Source: Candidatus Chlorobium masyuteum
Lineage (GTDB): Bacteria; Bacteroidota; Chlorobiia; Chlorobiales; Chlorobiaceae
DNA: 64,000 nt
Direction: 5' to 3'
NCBI RefSeq assembly: GCF_011601315.1
Contig: NZ_JAAORA010000001.1
Coordinates: 372,001 to 436,000 of the forward strand
Under the pieces are notes generated by a model. It was given only the letters and a program-made list of their open reading frames with translations, was not told the DNA's origin and ran no database searches. This document shows, one piece after another, positions 11,937-22,167 of this stretch. Position 1 is the first letter of the stretch. Every line of letters begins with the position of its first letter. The translations under genes and the position numbers were made by a program.

Positions 11937-13067
11937 TCACTTATTATTCCAATCAATAAACCGTTTAAAACCATTATAGGTCTTGTACATCACCGAATGC
12001 TCCCCATCCCTCCATATCCGGCTTCTGGTGAAAAAACGCATAAATTTAGACTGAAGACGAACCGGGTCAAGAAACTCCGATATTCCGCTTATTCCATCAA
12101 TTATCCGTCCGTCAATCTGCAGCGATAGCTTCGAAGAGAACCTCAGGTAAAACGGTCCGGCGTCCAGAACCCTGTCGTTATGGATGTTCAGAAAAACCTG
12201 CTCATCCTTCAGCGCAAGATTCATACTGTGACGCGGTGAAAAAAAGCCTTTTCTGAAATTGCTTTCACAGATTTTAACTGTGTCATAAATAGTTGCCGTT
12301 TCACGTTCGTTATCATGCAGAAGCAGCAGGGTAAGAGGCTGATACTCATTGTTCCTGAAATAGATAGCATAATAGATGAGGTCAAAGGCATCGGAAAAGG
12401 CCCGGCCCCAGTACCATCGGGAAATATACTCTTGCATCGGAACGGCACCGAAGTTATGATCATGATATCCGGTTGCTCTGACCGGGATCGTGCGAAGCTT
12501 TCCGCTTTGCTGTTCCGTCATGGCGATTGAACCCTGAACGTCAGCCTTCGGCACACTTAAAAGCCATTGGTGGAGCGGTACTTTTCCGTGATTGTTGCTG
12601 TCTTTTTTTTCATAGACAACTCTTCGGCATGCTTTGAAGAGCAGTGAGGCTTTCACTGCTTTTCTGCGGGCGGGAAAGACGAAATCGATATCAAGCAGGT
12701 ACTCATCAGTCAGGGGATTAAAGGAAAACCGGTTCTTTTCGAACCGGACACCGATATCCGACCGGCTGCTCTCAAACAGACCGGCACGCCCTTCCCTGAT
12801 AAAATTCAGGGTCTCCACGCCATGTTCATATAACTGGAAACTGAAACCGGCATAGTCGGACGCCAGGGGAAGTTCGGTGGTTAAACGATTTTTCCAGTTT
12901 TCGTAATGAGTGGTATAGTAAGGGGAAAAGGGGAAACCGGAAAACCAGATAAGCACAAAGGAGAGGCCGCTCTCTCTGTCTTCAGCATCAAAATACCACC
13001 ACTCATAAGCCCCCGGCTCCTGCATGTCATGCCAGAGTTCCTGACTTGATTCAGTGGTAATGTTCAT
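11937..13067 (-). CDS. crtC: Carotenoid 1,2-hydratase (hydroxyneurosporene synthase family)
   Basis: A 376-aa member of the CrtC family. In Chlorobium the enzyme hydrates the psi-end of chlorobactene or gamma-carotene, giving OH-chlorobactene. Typical features are the early GAYEWWYFDAED motif and SFVLIWFSGFPFSPYY, and the central GYHDHNFGAVPM and RWYWGRAF motifs, which hold the conserved acidic and aromatic residues. There is no obvious cleavable signal peptide. It is monocistronic, with the tRNA-Phe gene about 150 nt upstream. It complements the cyclase gene at the window start, in the same pigment pathway but a separate locus. Confidence 0.9.
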   Translation of the reverse strand: MNITTESSQELWHDMQEPGAYEWWYFDAEDRESGLSFVLIWFSGFPFSPYYTTHYENWKNRLTTELPLASDYAGFSFQLYEHGVETLNFIREGRAGLFESSRSDIGVRFEKNRFSFNPLTDEYLLDIDFVFPARRKAVKASLLFKACRRVVYEKKDSNNHGKVPLHQWLLSVPKADVQGSIAMTEQQSGKLRTIPVRATGYHDHNFGAVPMQEYISRWYWGRAFSDAFDLIYYAIYFRNNEYQPLTLLLLHDNERETATIYDTVKICESNFRKGFFSPRHSMNLALKDEQVFLNIHNDRVLDAGPFYLRFSSKLSLQIDGRIIDGISGISEFLDPVRLQSKFMRFFTRSRIWRDGEHSVMYKTYNGFKRFIDWNNK

Positions 13068-13216
13068 ACTGCATGCTGATAGTGTTCAGACCATGATACA
13101 TTGCAGAATGCCTTGCGTGACACGGCACGACATGGTATTGGACAAAGCAGGGAGAAAGAAGAGGACATTGAATAGTCGCAGCGGAGCAGTATCAGTGAAA
13201 CAACGGTTAACCGATG

Positions 13217-13289
13217 TGGACAGAGAGGGAATCGAACCCCCGACACAAGGATTTTCAGTCCTTTGCTCTACCAACTGAGCTACCTGTCC
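13217..13289 (-). tRNA. tRNA-Phe (GAA)
   Basis: On the reverse strand, 73 nt fold into a full cloverleaf: acceptor GGACAGG pairing with TCTGTCC (one G-U), D-arm AGCTCAGTTGGTAGAGC, anticodon loop CTGAAAA with anticodon GAA, a T-arm with TTCGATT, and discriminator A. No CCA is encoded; the bases that follow are CAT. Confidence 0.95.
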
Positions 13290-13374
13290 ATCCAACAAGA
13301 GGCAAAATATAGAAATAATTTTTTTTTCACCAAAAGAAAAAACAAAAACCCGGAAGCCGCCTCAGCCAGCACGG

Positions 13375-14895
13375 TTACTCCAGGGGCAATTCTGAAAACG
13401 TAATCAGTTCAATCCCTTTCAGAATACGGCGAAGTACCGTCTCCTTGCCAAGCACTTCAAGCATATGATAGAGGCTCGGACCGAAACTGACTCCGGAGGC
13501 AAGAATTCTCAACGGATGGATCAGTGCCGCAGCTTTCAGCCCTTTCGGAGCAACGAACTCCTTGAGCTTTACCTCGATATTCTCTGCACTGAACGATTCA
13601 AGAGCATAGAGCATATCGGTAAATTCCCGCAACAGCTCATTGGTATCCGCCGTCCACCTTTTTTTGACCGCCTCTTCATCATAGGAGTCCGGTTCAAAAA
13701 AGAAGTAGGGAGAGAAGGTCACGAATTCATGCTCAAATCCAACCCGCTCACGCATCAGCTCGATTACTTTATTCAGATACTCATCACCGGTGATGACCTC
13801 CAGCGGCATCAGCGAAACTTTCTGTTCAAGTTCCGCCTCCAGAATAGGCTTGATAACTCCGAGAATCTTCTCTGCAGGACGCTGCTTGATATACTGCTTT
13901 TCAAGCCAGTTGAGCTTGTCAACATTAAATACGGCACCGGCTTTGCCGACCCGCTCAAGTGAAAACTTCTCAATAAGATCCTGCATACTGTATACTTCCT
14001 GCTCACTTCCCTCTCCCTCGTTCCATCCGAGCATGGCCACAAAATTGATAATCGCATCACTGCTGTAACCCTTGCGGACATAGTCCTCTACAGCAACATC
14101 ACCCTGTCGCTTGCTGAGCTTGGATCGGTCGGGGTTGAGCAGGAGGGGCAGATGGGCAACCTTCGGAGGCTCCCAACCGAAAAACTCATAGAGAAGAAGA
14201 TGCTTCGGCATGGAAGGAAGCCACTCCTCTCCCCTGATGATGTGGGTAAACTCCATCAGATGATCATCAATGACACTGGCAAAGTGATAGGTCGGAAATC
14301 CGTCCGACTTCATCAGTACCTGGTCATCAATCGTAGCTGAATCGAATTCTATCGGACCGCGGATAATATCTTCAAACCATACAGAGACATAATCAGGCAC
14401 TTTCATCCTGATGACATAGGGATCACCTGCGTCCAGTTTCTTCCGGATTTCACTTGCCGGTACTGAACCTCCAAGCTCTTCAGGAAGCCATTTCCTGTTG
14501 TATTTAGGCTGAAGACCCTGCTTCAGTTGGAGCTGCCGGTTCTCTTCAAGCTCTTCAGACGTTGCAAAACAGTAGTAGGCATGGTTGTCTTCAAGTAACT
14601 GGTCGCAATAACGCTTATAGATGTCAAGCCGCTCGGACTGGACGTAGGGGCCATAATTTCCGCCGCGTTCAGGGCTTTCATCAGCAATAATACCTGCCCA
14701 TTCAAGCATCCTGATAAGATTCTTCTCTGCTCCCTCCACCTTTCTGGTTTGATCGGTATCTTCAATTCTGATAATGAAGTCCCCATCCATTTTTTTTGCA
14801 AACAGGTAGTTGTAGAGTGCGGTTCTGAGTCCGCCTACATGTAGATATCCTGTGGGAGAAGGTGCAAACCTGGTCCTGACCCTTTTTCCAACCAT
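13375..14895 (-). CDS. gltX: Glutamyl-tRNA synthetase
   Basis: A 506-aa class I aminoacyl-tRNA synthetase that charges tRNA-Glu. Glutamyl-tRNA is also the precursor of 5-aminolevulinate, and so of bacteriochlorophyll, by the C5 route. The ATP-site HIGH-type motif is [17 protein letters not shown] near the N-terminus. KLSKRQGD is the KMSKS loop. The protein has the usual bacterial length and a C-terminal anticodon-binding helical part. The ATG at 14895 is the only start compatible with the conserved [12 protein letters not shown]-terminus. tRNA-Phe lies about 85 nt downstream on the same strand. Confidence 0.97.
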   Translation of the reverse strand: MVGKRVRTRFAPSPTGYLHVGGLRTALYNYLFAKKMDGDFIIRIEDTDQTRKVEGAEKNLIRMLEWAGIIADESPERGGNYGPYVQSERLDIYKRYCDQLLEDNHAYYCFATSEELEENRQLQLKQGLQPKYNRKWLPEELGGSVPASEIRKKLDAGDPYVIRMKVPDYVSVWFEDIIRGPIEFDSATIDDQVLMKSDGFPTYHFASVIDDHLMEFTHIIRGEEWLPSMPKHLLLYEFFGWEPPKVAHLPLLLNPDRSKLSKRQGDVAVEDYVRKGYSSDAIINFVAMLGWNEGEGSEQEVYSMQDLIEKFSLERVGKAGAVFNVDKLNWLEKQYIKQRPAEKILGVIKPILEAELEQKVSLMPLEVITGDEYLNKVIELMRERVGFEHEFVTFSPYFFFEPDSYDEEAVKKRWTADTNELLREFTDMLYALESFSAENIEVKLKEFVAPKGLKAAALIHPLRILASGVSFGPSLYHMLEVLGKETVLRRILKGIELITFSELPLE

Positions 14896-15145
14896 AATGA
14901 GCGTCGTACTGTTATTGTTGAATTGACAGTGAACTATCGCAAGAGCAATGAATTTAAGAAAAAGTAGCTGCTTTTTTCAGACTGAATGATAAAAGATTAA
15001 CCCGAAACTCCTGAATCAGAGTGATGAGCGGCAAATCGATCACCGGAATGGGTGTTTAAATAAACTTTTTGTTTTCCATTGCAGTTCTACTTTTAATTAC
15101 TTTAACTGTAGTAAGTTAGATTTTATATCATAACTCCACCACTTT

Positions 15146-17131
15146 ATGGCTGAAAATCCTGTGAAGAAGTCAGGAAAAGATGATTCCCGAAACAGATTCA
15201 AGCCGGTGAACGATGAAGATCGCAATCCCGGATGGTTTCAGGGAAAAGGCGAAAGCCCGCAGGGGAAGTTTCCCCGTTTTCTCCTCTTTATGATGGTTGC
15301 GCTGATTATGCTCTTTGTGTTCCAGCGATTTTTCTCAGGCAGCGAAGGCCCGGAAATCACCTATAACGAATACCGTTCGGTTCTGTCAAGAACCCTGGTA
15401 AGCGAGGTGACCGTCAAGACCATGGAGGATAAATCGGCACTGCTGAATGTAAAGCTGAAAAACTCAATCCAACTGACGCTGGCCAACAGAACAGTACTGC
15501 AAAGTGACCGTTTTTCCGTAAGGGTTCCCTCTTTCACTACCGAACAGGCTGACCTCCTCACGGACCAGGGCATCAGACTCAATGTAGAGAACGGTTCCGG
15601 CAGCCTGAATACCTTTCTTGTCCTCTTTGCCCCCTGGATCATCTTTGGTGTGATCTATTTTCTCCTCATGAGGCGCATGAACAGTCAGAACGGCGCCCAG
15701 GCCAAAAACATTTTCAGCTTCAGCAAGAGCCGGGCAAAACTTGTAAGCGAATTTGATGTAAAAACCACCTTCAAGGATGTTGCCGGGGTTGACGAAGCGG
15801 TTGAAGAGCTGCAGGAGACGGTTGAGTTTCTGACAAATCCTGAAAAATTTCAGAAAATCGGCGGGAAAATACCAAAAGGTGTACTCCTGCTCGGTCCTCC
15901 CGGCACAGGAAAAACGCTTCTGGCCAAAGCCATTGCCGGAGAGGCAAAGGTTCCGTTTTTCTCGATCTCCGGAGCTGATTTTGTGGAAATGTTTGTTGGC
16001 GTTGGCGCAGCAAGAGTCCGTGACCTGTTTGAACAGGCAAAGAAAAATTCGCCCTGCATTATTTTTATTGATGAAATTGATGCTGTTGGCAGAAGCCGTG
16101 GCGCGGGTCTCGGAGGAGGTCATGATGAGCGGGAGCAGACTCTGAACCAGCTCCTTGTTGAGATGGACGGATTTACCACAAGCGAGAATGTGATCCTCAT
16201 TGCCGCAACAAACCGCCCTGATGTGCTCGACACTGCCCTGCTTCGACCGGGACGCTTTGACCGCCAGATCACCATAGACAAACCCGATATACGGGGGCGT
16301 GAAGCCATCCTGAAAATCCATACCCGAAATACACCTCTTGGTGACACTGTAGATATCAGCGTCCAGGCTAAAAGCACTCCGGGATTTTCAGGAGCCGACC
16401 TGGCAAATCTTGTTAATGAAGCTGCACTGCTGGCCGCACGCAACGGACAGGATCTTATTTCCGCTGATAATTTCGAGCAGGCACGCGACAAGATTCTTAT
16501 GGGACCGGAAAGAAAAAGCATGATTATTTCTGACGAGCAGAAAAAACTTACCGCATATCATGAAGCCGGTCATGTTCTGGTTGCAAGCTATACCAGGGGA
16601 TCAGATCCCATTCACAAAGTAACGATCATTCCAAGAGGCCGCAGTCTCGGTCTGACGGCTTATCTGCCTCTTGAAGACCGCTACACCCATAACCGTGAGT
16701 ACCTGCAAGCCATGATCACCTATGCCCTTGGAGGAAGAGTGGCGGAGGAGCTTGTGTTTCAGGAGAGTAGCACCGGTGCGGCAAACGATATTGAGAAAGC
16801 TACCGATATCGCCCGCAGAATGGTGCGCCAGTGGGGAATGAGCGACAAGCTCGGTCCGATTAACTATGGCGACAGTCACAAGGAGGTTTTTCTGGGTAAG
16901 GATTACTCCCACATACGCGAATACAGTGAAGAGACCGCACTCCAGATTGATGTGGAAGTCCGTAACATCATTATGTCGTGCATGGAAAATGCCAAAAAGA
17001 TTCTCAGTGAAAACCGGGATATTCTCCATCGGCTTGCCGGTCTCCTCATTGAAAAGGAGTCGCTCAATGCGAAAGAGATCGCGGAAATTATAGGCCATAC
17101 AGAGCGTGCTGTGGGCCTGGCAACATCATAA
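15146..17131 (+). CDS. ftsH: ATP-dependent zinc metalloprotease FtsH
   Basis: A 661-aa membrane-bound AAA+ protease that degrades misfolded and regulatory membrane proteins. Order of parts: a charged cytoplasmic N-terminus of about 45 residues, a first membrane helix ([19 protein letters not shown]), a periplasmic domain, a second helix ([16 protein letters not shown]), an AAA domain with Walker A GPPGTGKT (about 250), Walker [13 protein letters not shown] and the SRH ([20 protein letters not shown]), then the protease domain with zinc motif HEAGH (472-476). The N-terminal extension is longer than in E. coli FtsH. The gene is divergent from gltX, and a TauE-like gene follows 34 nt later. Confidence 0.97.
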   Translation: MAENPVKKSGKDDSRNRFKPVNDEDRNPGWFQGKGESPQGKFPRFLLFMMVALIMLFVFQRFFSGSEGPEITYNEYRSVLSRTLVSEVTVKTMEDKSALLNVKLKNSIQLTLANRTVLQSDRFSVRVPSFTTEQADLLTDQGIRLNVENGSGSLNTFLVLFAPWIIFGVIYFLLMRRMNSQNGAQAKNIFSFSKSRAKLVSEFDVKTTFKDVAGVDEAVEELQETVEFLTNPEKFQKIGGKIPKGVLLLGPPGTGKTLLAKAIAGEAKVPFFSISGADFVEMFVGVGAARVRDLFEQAKKNSPCIIFIDEIDAVGRSRGAGLGGGHDEREQTLNQLLVEMDGFTTSENVILIAATNRPDVLDTALLRPGRFDRQITIDKPDIRGREAILKIHTRNTPLGDTVDISVQAKSTPGFSGADLANLVNEAALLAARNGQDLISADNFEQARDKILMGPERKSMIISDEQKKLTAYHEAGHVLVASYTRGSDPIHKVTIIPRGRSLGLTAYLPLEDRYTHNREYLQAMITYALGGRVAEELVFQESSTGAANDIEKATDIARRMVRQWGMSDKLGPINYGDSHKEVFLGKDYSHIREYSEETALQIDVEVRNIIMSCMENAKKILSENRDILHRLAGLLIEKESLNAKEIAEIIGHTERAVGLATS

Positions 17132-17165
17132 GCCACCAAAAGGAAAACCGGGAGAAGAGAAACGT

Positions 17166-17531
17166 ATGCAGCTTGTTGCTCTGCTTGCTATCGGAACTTT
17201 TGCAGGACTGCTCTCCGGAATGTTCGGAGTAGGCGGTGGCGTGATCATAGTACCGGCAATGGTGCTGCTCTTCGGTATGACGCAGCAGAGTGCTGTCGGA
17301 ACTTCACTGATTGCACTGCTGCTCCCGGTCGGAGTGCTCGGCGTCATAGAGTATTATCGTGCCGGGAAAATTTCAGCGGAGAACATCTGGATAGGGCTGA
17401 TTGTTGCTGCCGGTCTTTTTGCGGGCGCTTTTTTCGGTGCAAAAATAGCCGCACAGATGCCCGGTGATATACTCCGGAAAGCCTTTGCAATTTTTATGGG
17501 AATTGTTGCTCTTCAAATGTGGTTTAAATAA
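17166..17531 (+). CDS. Half-size TauE/SafE (DUF81) membrane protein
   Basis: A 121-aa membrane protein matching one repeat of the TauE/SafE sulfite/sulfonate-exporter family: GTFAGLLSGMFGVGGGVIIVPAMVLLFG with the family's GxFGVGGG signature, QSAVGTSLIALLLPVG, then two more hydrophobic segments. Full-length members have two such repeats (about 250 aa), so this one would need to dimerise. It starts at MQLVALL with a GGAGAAGAG ribosome-binding site; the in-frame GTG/CTG-like extension to 17106 overlaps ftsH and is unlikely. A role in sulfur-anion export is suggestive for a sulfur oxidiser but is inference. Confidence 0.75.
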   Translation: MQLVALLAIGTFAGLLSGMFGVGGGVIIVPAMVLLFGMTQQSAVGTSLIALLLPVGVLGVIEYYRAGKISAENIWIGLIVAAGLFAGAFFGAKIAAQMPGDILRKAFAIFMGIVALQMWFK

Positions 17532-17567
17532 GCTGATACATAACAATAACCTAAGCCAACTATCACT

Positions 17568-17876
17568 ATGGGAAACACAACCACAAAAGCTGATCTGGTC
17601 AATGTTATTGCCCACAGAACAGGTCTGACGAAAAACGAAACAGAATCTGTCGTTGACTGCCTGTTTGAAAGCATCATTGACTCACTGAAATCCGGAAAAC
17701 GGATTGAAATCAGGGGATTCGGCTCTTTCAACATCAGGTACAAGAATTTGCGTCAGGCACGCAATCCGAGAACGGGTGAAAAAGTGACGGTTGATCCCAA
17801 AAACGTACCGACGTTCAAAATTTCAAAAGAGTTCAAGCATGCTGTAAGCGAGAGTCTGAAATCCGGTGGCGAATAG
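17568..17876 (+). CDS. HU/IHF-family DNA-binding protein
   Basis: A 102-aa nucleoid protein of the HU/IHF family, which bends DNA as a dimer. The N-terminal helices (TKADLVNVIAHRTGLTKNE) and the RGFGSFNIRYKNLRQARNPRTGE beta-arm motif with its NP intercalation site are clear. The EIRGFGSF wording leans to the IHF-like subgroup. It lies 36 nt after the TauE-like gene. Confidence 0.92.
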   Translation: MGNTTTKADLVNVIAHRTGLTKNETESVVDCLFESIIDSLKSGKRIEIRGFGSFNIRYKNLRQARNPRTGEKVTVDPKNVPTFKISKEFKHAVSESLKSGGE

Positions 17877-18190
17877 CTTCAAGGGAGAAACTGCTCCGTA
17901 TTAACCATACAGCACTTCGGGCTCAAAACAGGGCTTAGGGTTTTTTATTTCTGATCAGCACTCTTCTTGACCAAAACAAGACGATAAGCTGCCAGGTAAT
18001 CCGGCAAACAACACAGGCAGCCGTTTACCCGACAGGTATAAAAAATGAACGGCAGCCGTAACTGCCGTTTCATGATGTTCAGATTCAAAAAAGTGCTCTG
18101 CCCGGTTCCCGTGATCAATGAGGCGAAAATAACCCATTATTGACCGGAAAGCAGGAGTAGTTGCACTCGCCTTACTACTCACCGCAATCG
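17877..18190. other. 314-nt intergenic region between convergent HU gene and apt
   Basis: There is no credible gene here. It holds the apt-side terminator hairpin at 18048-18069 and, near 17920-17950, a T-run (GGTTTTTTATTT) that could end the HU transcript, although no convincing stem precedes it. A 75-aa reverse frame in this stretch lacks coding character. Confidence 0.6.
18040..18069 (-). terminator. Rho-independent terminator for mtaB-apt
   Basis: An 8-bp hairpin has arms AACGGCAG (18048-18055) and CTGCCGTT (18062-18069). Reading the minus strand, it is followed by CATTTTTTA, a T-run two bases after the stem. It lies about 120 nt beyond the apt stop. Confidence 0.65.
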
Positions 18191-18724
18191 TTACTCTCCC
18201 TCAAAATCGGTAAGCGAGTATACGCTGTATCCTTTTTCAAGAATTTTCCTCTCCCCTCCGATATCGGGAAGGTTAACGATAAAAGCCATTTCAGCAACAA
18301 CACCTCCGACCTTTTCAACCAGAGCTGCCGCAGCAAGAGCTGTTCCACCGGTAGCAAGCAGATCATCTACGAGCAGAACCTTCTGGCCTGGCTTGAGAGC
18401 GTCCACATGAATTTCAATCTTGTCGGTACCATATTCAAGTTCATACTCCTGGGAGACAACATCTGCAGGAAGCTTACCCGGCTTTCTGACCGGAACAAAC
18501 CCCTTGCCGAGCGTATAGGAGAGTGCTCCGCCGATAATAAAACCCCGTGCCTCAATGCCAACAATCACATCAAAATCAACACCGTTCAGAAGATAGTGCT
18601 GTGTCAGATTATCGATAACCAGCCTGAAACCCACCGGGTCCTTGATGAGGGTGGTAATATCACGAAAGAGAATCCCTTTTTTCGGATAATCGGGAATCGA
18701 ACGGATACGGGATTTAATAGGCAT
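18191..18724 (-). CDS. apt: Adenine phosphoribosyltransferase
   Basis: A 177-aa purine-salvage enzyme converting adenine plus PRPP to AMP. The PRPP-binding signature VLLVDDLLATGGTALAA is intact, as are the adenine-site region GIEARGFIIGGALSY and the early KGILFRDITTL motif. The length matches the family. It lies 59 nt after mtaB and is probably cotranscribed with it. Confidence 0.96.
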   Translation of the reverse strand: MPIKSRIRSIPDYPKKGILFRDITTLIKDPVGFRLVIDNLTQHYLLNGVDFDVIVGIEARGFIIGGALSYTLGKGFVPVRKPGKLPADVVSQEYELEYGTDKIEIHVDALKPGQKVLLVDDLLATGGTALAAAALVEKVGGVVAEMAFIVNLPDIGGERKILEKGYSVYSLTDFEGE

Positions 18725-18783
18725 GGATTGCAGGATTTAATTGTTGATGACAGCTTGTTGAAACCAGTAAAAAAAATTAAAAA

Positions 18784-20154
18784 TCAAGATAACAGTCTCC
18801 CCTGTAAATTCAAATCCTCATCCAGCCGCTCAATCAGCACCGGCAGCTCTCTTCCGCACAGCGAGTACTCCTCTCCTCTGCCGGCTCTGTCGACCAGCAC
18901 CCGAAGATAGTTACGACTGTATCCGCAGGATTGCGGGATGCCATTGATCTCCTGCCGGCACGCTTCAAAAAGCACCATACACGTCGCACCGATATAGCGC
19001 TCCTTGAAAGCCGCCTCCTTGCGGCGTCCAAGATCATTCAGCACCCTGCTGCGACGGGCAATTTCTGCCGGAGCAACCGCAATAAGCTCACGGCTCGCTG
19101 TCTGGCGGGCAAGAGCGGTTCCGGGTCGTATGGAACAACTGAAAACGTGCAGATAGGCAAGTGGAAGTTCTTCAATAAACCGGCAGATCTGAAGAAAATC
19201 CTCCTTGCTCTCACCGGGAAAGCCAACCATCACATCCGCTCCGATCGAACAATCGGAGATATGCGATGCGACCTCTCTTATTCTCTCCCGGTACAGCGCT
19301 GTATCATAGCGGCGACGCATAGCTTTGAGAATGCGATCAGAACCGCTCTGAAGAGGAATATGCAGATGCGGAACAATGGTTTTCGAATTCGCAACCAGTT
19401 CTATGAACTCGCTGTCCACAACATCAGGCTCTATGGAACTGATGCGAATACGGCTGACAGGAACCTTTTCAAGGTTGCGTAACAGCTCCGGGAGCCCGAT
19501 TCCGTTCTCCAGGTAATCACCGATATTAACACCGGTCAGCACAATCTCACGGTATCCGGACGAAGCAAGTATCATGGCCCGGGCAACGATCTCTTCCGGC
19601 GGAAGCGATCTTGATCGCCCCCTGATCAGTGGAATGGTACAGTAGGAACAACCATAATCACATCCATCCTGTATTTTCAGAAATGCTCTTGTTCTGTCAT
19701 GCCCCTCTACAGAGGTTGAAGAGTAACCGGGATAGACAGCGTCTTTCAACCCATGTTGTGACACCTTTACCAATGGAAGCGATAGGGCACCGGCTATAAT
19801 ATCGTCATACCATTTTATAGCAAACTTCTCTTTGCTTCCAAGAATTGCATCAATCCCTTTTATTGCTGAAAGCGCATCCGGATTCAACTGGGAATAACAT
19901 CCTATAACGGCTATTCTGCTGTCAGGATTATTCCGTATGATCCCTCTGATTTTCTGACGGCATTTCTTTTCAGCCTGTGCCGTGACTGCACAAGTGTGAA
20001 TAATAATAAGTTCAGCACCCTCTTCGATTGATGATTGCGTCCAACCCTGACTGCATAAGCTCTCAAGTATGGATGATGTTTCAGCATAGTTCAGCTTGCA
20101 TCCAAGGGTAACAGCGGCAACTCTTTTCATAGGATAATCACTCATATAACTCAT
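18784..20154 (-). CDS. mtaB: tRNA threonylcarbamoyladenosine methylthiotransferase MtaB
   Basis: A 456-aa radical-SAM methylthiotransferase that adds a methylthio group to t6A37 of tRNA. The UPF0004 domain supplies three cluster cysteines (GCKLNYAET with Cys19, then THTCAVTA and VIGCYSQ). The radical SAM cluster is CDYGCSYCTIP, with the MTTase pattern. A C-terminal TRAM-like segment ends the protein. The GCKLNYAE form and overall length favour MtaB over MiaB or RimO. Several starts are possible (20154, 20145, 20130); MKRVAAVTLGC at 20130 would also give a normal N-terminus. Confidence 0.9.
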   Translation of the reverse strand: MSYMSDYPMKRVAAVTLGCKLNYAETSSILESLCSQGWTQSSIEEGAELIIIHTCAVTAQAEKKCRQKIRGIIRNNPDSRIAVIGCYSQLNPDALSAIKGIDAILGSKEKFAIKWYDDIIAGALSLPLVKVSQHGLKDAVYPGYSSTSVEGHDRTRAFLKIQDGCDYGCSYCTIPLIRGRSRSLPPEEIVARAMILASSGYREIVLTGVNIGDYLENGIGLPELLRNLEKVPVSRIRISSIEPDVVDSEFIELVANSKTIVPHLHIPLQSGSDRILKAMRRRYDTALYRERIREVASHISDCSIGADVMVGFPGESKEDFLQICRFIEELPLAYLHVFSCSIRPGTALARQTASRELIAVAPAEIARRSRVLNDLGRRKEAAFKERYIGATCMVLFEACRQEINGIPQSCGYSRNYLRVLVDRAGRGEEYSLCGRELPVLIERLDEDLNLQGRLLS

Positions 20155-20242
20155 GCATCAATATGAGGTCAAAAAACGCATATTGGCCGAAAAAATATAA
20201 CAGGCATAAAAATACAAATCACAATGAGCACATCTTGCAGGC

Positions 20243-20266
20243 AAAAATATATTATTCTATATTTTT
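20243..20266. other. AT-only 9-bp inverted repeat in promoter region
   Basis: Arms AAAAATATA and TATATTTTT flank a 6-nt loop about 60 nt before the coiled-coil/HTH gene and 90 nt before mtaB, which is divergent. It could be an operator or simply AT-rich promoter DNA. Confidence 0.4.
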
Positions 20267-20323
20267 ATGAATTGATAAAACCGATCTCTAATACTACTCT
20301 TTCAAACATAACTATATAGTACG

Positions 20324-20779
20324 ATGAGCACCCTCAAAAAGGATTCAGGGTCACCTGATAAATATGATATTTTCATTCGAAGAATAGACCACTTCCAGTC
20401 ACTCGTTGAAGAAAAAAAGAATCTTCAGGCTAAAATCACCTTTATTCAACAGGAATATCAGGAAAAAATAAGGCCACTGGAAGAGGAACTTGCCGGTATT
20501 ATAAAGAAGCTTGAGGCAAATCTGTCAAAACTTGAAGGGGGGGTACCGCAACCGGCGGGCACGGCAAAATTCAGCCGGGGTCAGCTGGGCACGTCAATCA
20601 AGGATCTGCTCCGCGCCAATCCTCAAAAAACCTTTAAACCTCGAGAGATAGCCGAAGGCCTTAATACCAAAGGCACAACGGTCAGTCTCTGGTTCAACAA
20701 ATATGGAGTAAACGACCCTGAAATCGACCGGGTACCTGCCGGAAAGGATGGGAAACGATTTGTTTACAAGATAAAGTAA
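20324..20779 (+). CDS. Hypothetical coiled-coil protein with C-terminal winged-helix-like domain
   Basis: A 151-aa protein I cannot name. Residues about 20-75 are a strongly charged heptad-like coiled coil (VEEKKNLQAKITFIQQEYQE). After a short Pro/Ala/Gly linker, residues about 85-151 read like a small winged-helix domain: GTSIKDLLRANPQKTFKPRE, IAEGLNTKGTTVSLWFNKYG (helix-turn-helix), and a basic wing ending GKRFVYKIK. DNA binding with coiled-coil dimerisation is a reasonable inference. It is monocistronic with a strong terminator after it. Confidence 0.75.
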   Translation: MSTLKKDSGSPDKYDIFIRRIDHFQSLVEEKKNLQAKITFIQQEYQEKIRPLEEELAGIIKKLEANLSKLEGGVPQPAGTAKFSRGQLGTSIKDLLRANPQKTFKPREIAEGLNTKGTTVSLWFNKYGVNDPEIDRVPAGKDGKRFVYKIK

Positions 20780-20806
20780 CACACACCACCACCCGCAGAA
20801 GCCAGA

Positions 20807-20838
20807 AACAGAAAACGCACCCCGGTGCGTTTTCTGTT
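20807..20838. terminator. Bidirectional terminator
   Basis: Complementary arms AACAGAAAACGCACC and GGTGCGTTTTCTGTT (15 nt, very short loop) lie between the convergent hypothetical gene and rodA. A-rich and T-rich flanks in the stem base give T-runs on both strands. Confidence 0.85.
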
Positions 20839-20851
20839 ATAATCTCTTCGT

Positions 20852-22075
20852 TTAATACCCCAGATTTCTTTTGTTCCTGAAAAAATTCAGGGCAAGTCCT
20901 ACCATAATCATATTGCCCACAAGCGAAGAACCTCCGTAGGAGACAAAAGGCAGAGGAACGCCGATGACCGGTATAAGACCGATGGTCATGCCGATATTGA
21001 TGACAACATGGATAAACAACAATGAAACAAAACCGGCAAGAGTCAGTTCGACAAACCTGTTTTTAATTGAGAAGATTGCCCAGATCAATCTGAGAATCAA
21101 TACAAGATAACAGGCAATCAAAATCGCTGCGCCAAGAAATCCCAGCTCTTCAGCAATAACACAAAAAATAAAATCTGTCCATTGGGCCGGAATAAAACGG
21201 AGCTGTGTCTGTGTTCCATGCAGAAAGCCTTTACCTAAAAGCCCGCCTGAACTTATTGCTATTTTTGCCTGAAGAACATTGTATCCGGCTCCCTGGGGAT
21301 CAGACATGGGATCAAGAAAAGTCTGAATCCTTTTCATCTGATGCGGCTTCAGTATTTCGGCTGCAAACCGGTTGGTAAATATTCCGGCAACAAGACCTGA
21401 CAGAAGAACAAACAACTGATGCATCTGATATTTCTTCCTGACATAAACCAGCAGAGCAAAGAGCAAAAGAAAAAGAACAATAACGGCATAGATATTGATA
21501 AAACCGGTCAGCATGAGTATAACAGGAAAAACAAGCAGCATAAGAATATAGATATCAAAGCCGGCCATAATAATCATCGGTGCAATAAAAGAGAGGCAGG
21601 TAAGCGTAGTCCCCATATCGGGCTGCATCATGATAAGCAGGGCAGGAAGGAGCGGAATGCCGAGTGCAATCATGAGATGGGGTATGGAGAGAATATCGGT
21701 ATCATCATCGGAAAGAAATCGTGACAAGGCAAGAATAGTGGCCATTTTTGCTATTTCAGAGGGCTGAAAGCTGAAAAATCCGATTCTCACCCAACTGGTC
21801 TGACCGGCAATTTTTTTTCCGAAAATCAGCACCACCACCAGAAGGAGAATGCCGATCATGTAAAAAAGATAGGCGTTATCCCTTATAACACGCACATCAT
21901 TATAGTAGACAAACGCCAACGCAGCAACACCGATAATGCCCCATACAAACTGCCGGTAAAAGAGTGTCGGATCACCGCTTCCATGTGTTGCACTGAAAAC
22001 CGCCATCAAGCCGAGAACAATCAGTCCGGCCATGGGAAGCAAAAGCCATTTATCAAGCTCGCTTTGTTTTTGCAT
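20852..22075 (-). CDS. rodA: Rod-shape-determining protein RodA (SEDS glycosyltransferase)
   Basis: A 407-aa polytopic SEDS-family peptidoglycan glycosyltransferase that works with PBP2 in the elongation complex. About ten transmembrane helices are visible. Family motifs include [28 protein letters not shown], a [37 protein letters not shown]-type loop, and the C-terminal [14 protein letters not shown]. The [11 protein letters not shown] form marks RodA rather than FtsW. It is separate from any mre cluster in this window. Confidence 0.94.
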   Translation of the reverse strand: MQKQSELDKWLLLPMAGLIVLGLMAVFSATHGSGDPTLFYRQFVWGIIGVAALAFVYYNDVRVIRDNAYLFYMIGILLLVVVLIFGKKIAGQTSWVRIGFFSFQPSEIAKMATILALSRFLSDDDTDILSIPHLMIALGIPLLPALLIMMQPDMGTTLTCLSFIAPMIIMAGFDIYILMLLVFPVILMLTGFINIYAVIVLFLLLFALLVYVRKKYQMHQLFVLLSGLVAGIFTNRFAAEILKPHQMKRIQTFLDPMSDPQGAGYNVLQAKIAISSGGLLGKGFLHGTQTQLRFIPAQWTDFIFCVIAEELGFLGAAILIACYLVLILRLIWAIFSIKNRFVELTLAGFVSLLFIHVVINIGMTIGLIPVIGVPLPFVSYGGSSLVGNMIMVGLALNFFRNKRNLGY

Positions 22076-22167
22076 TGATCAGTTGTATTGCCCTGTTTGC
22101 ATTATCTTCAGAGACTATAATTTAGTATAGTATTGTGTAAAGCGATTGAACACTTCATAAAAAAAAC

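Noticed and set aside
13301-13374. Terminator between gltX and tRNA-Phe
   Set aside because: T-rich and A-rich tracts are present but no stem of useful length could be drawn.
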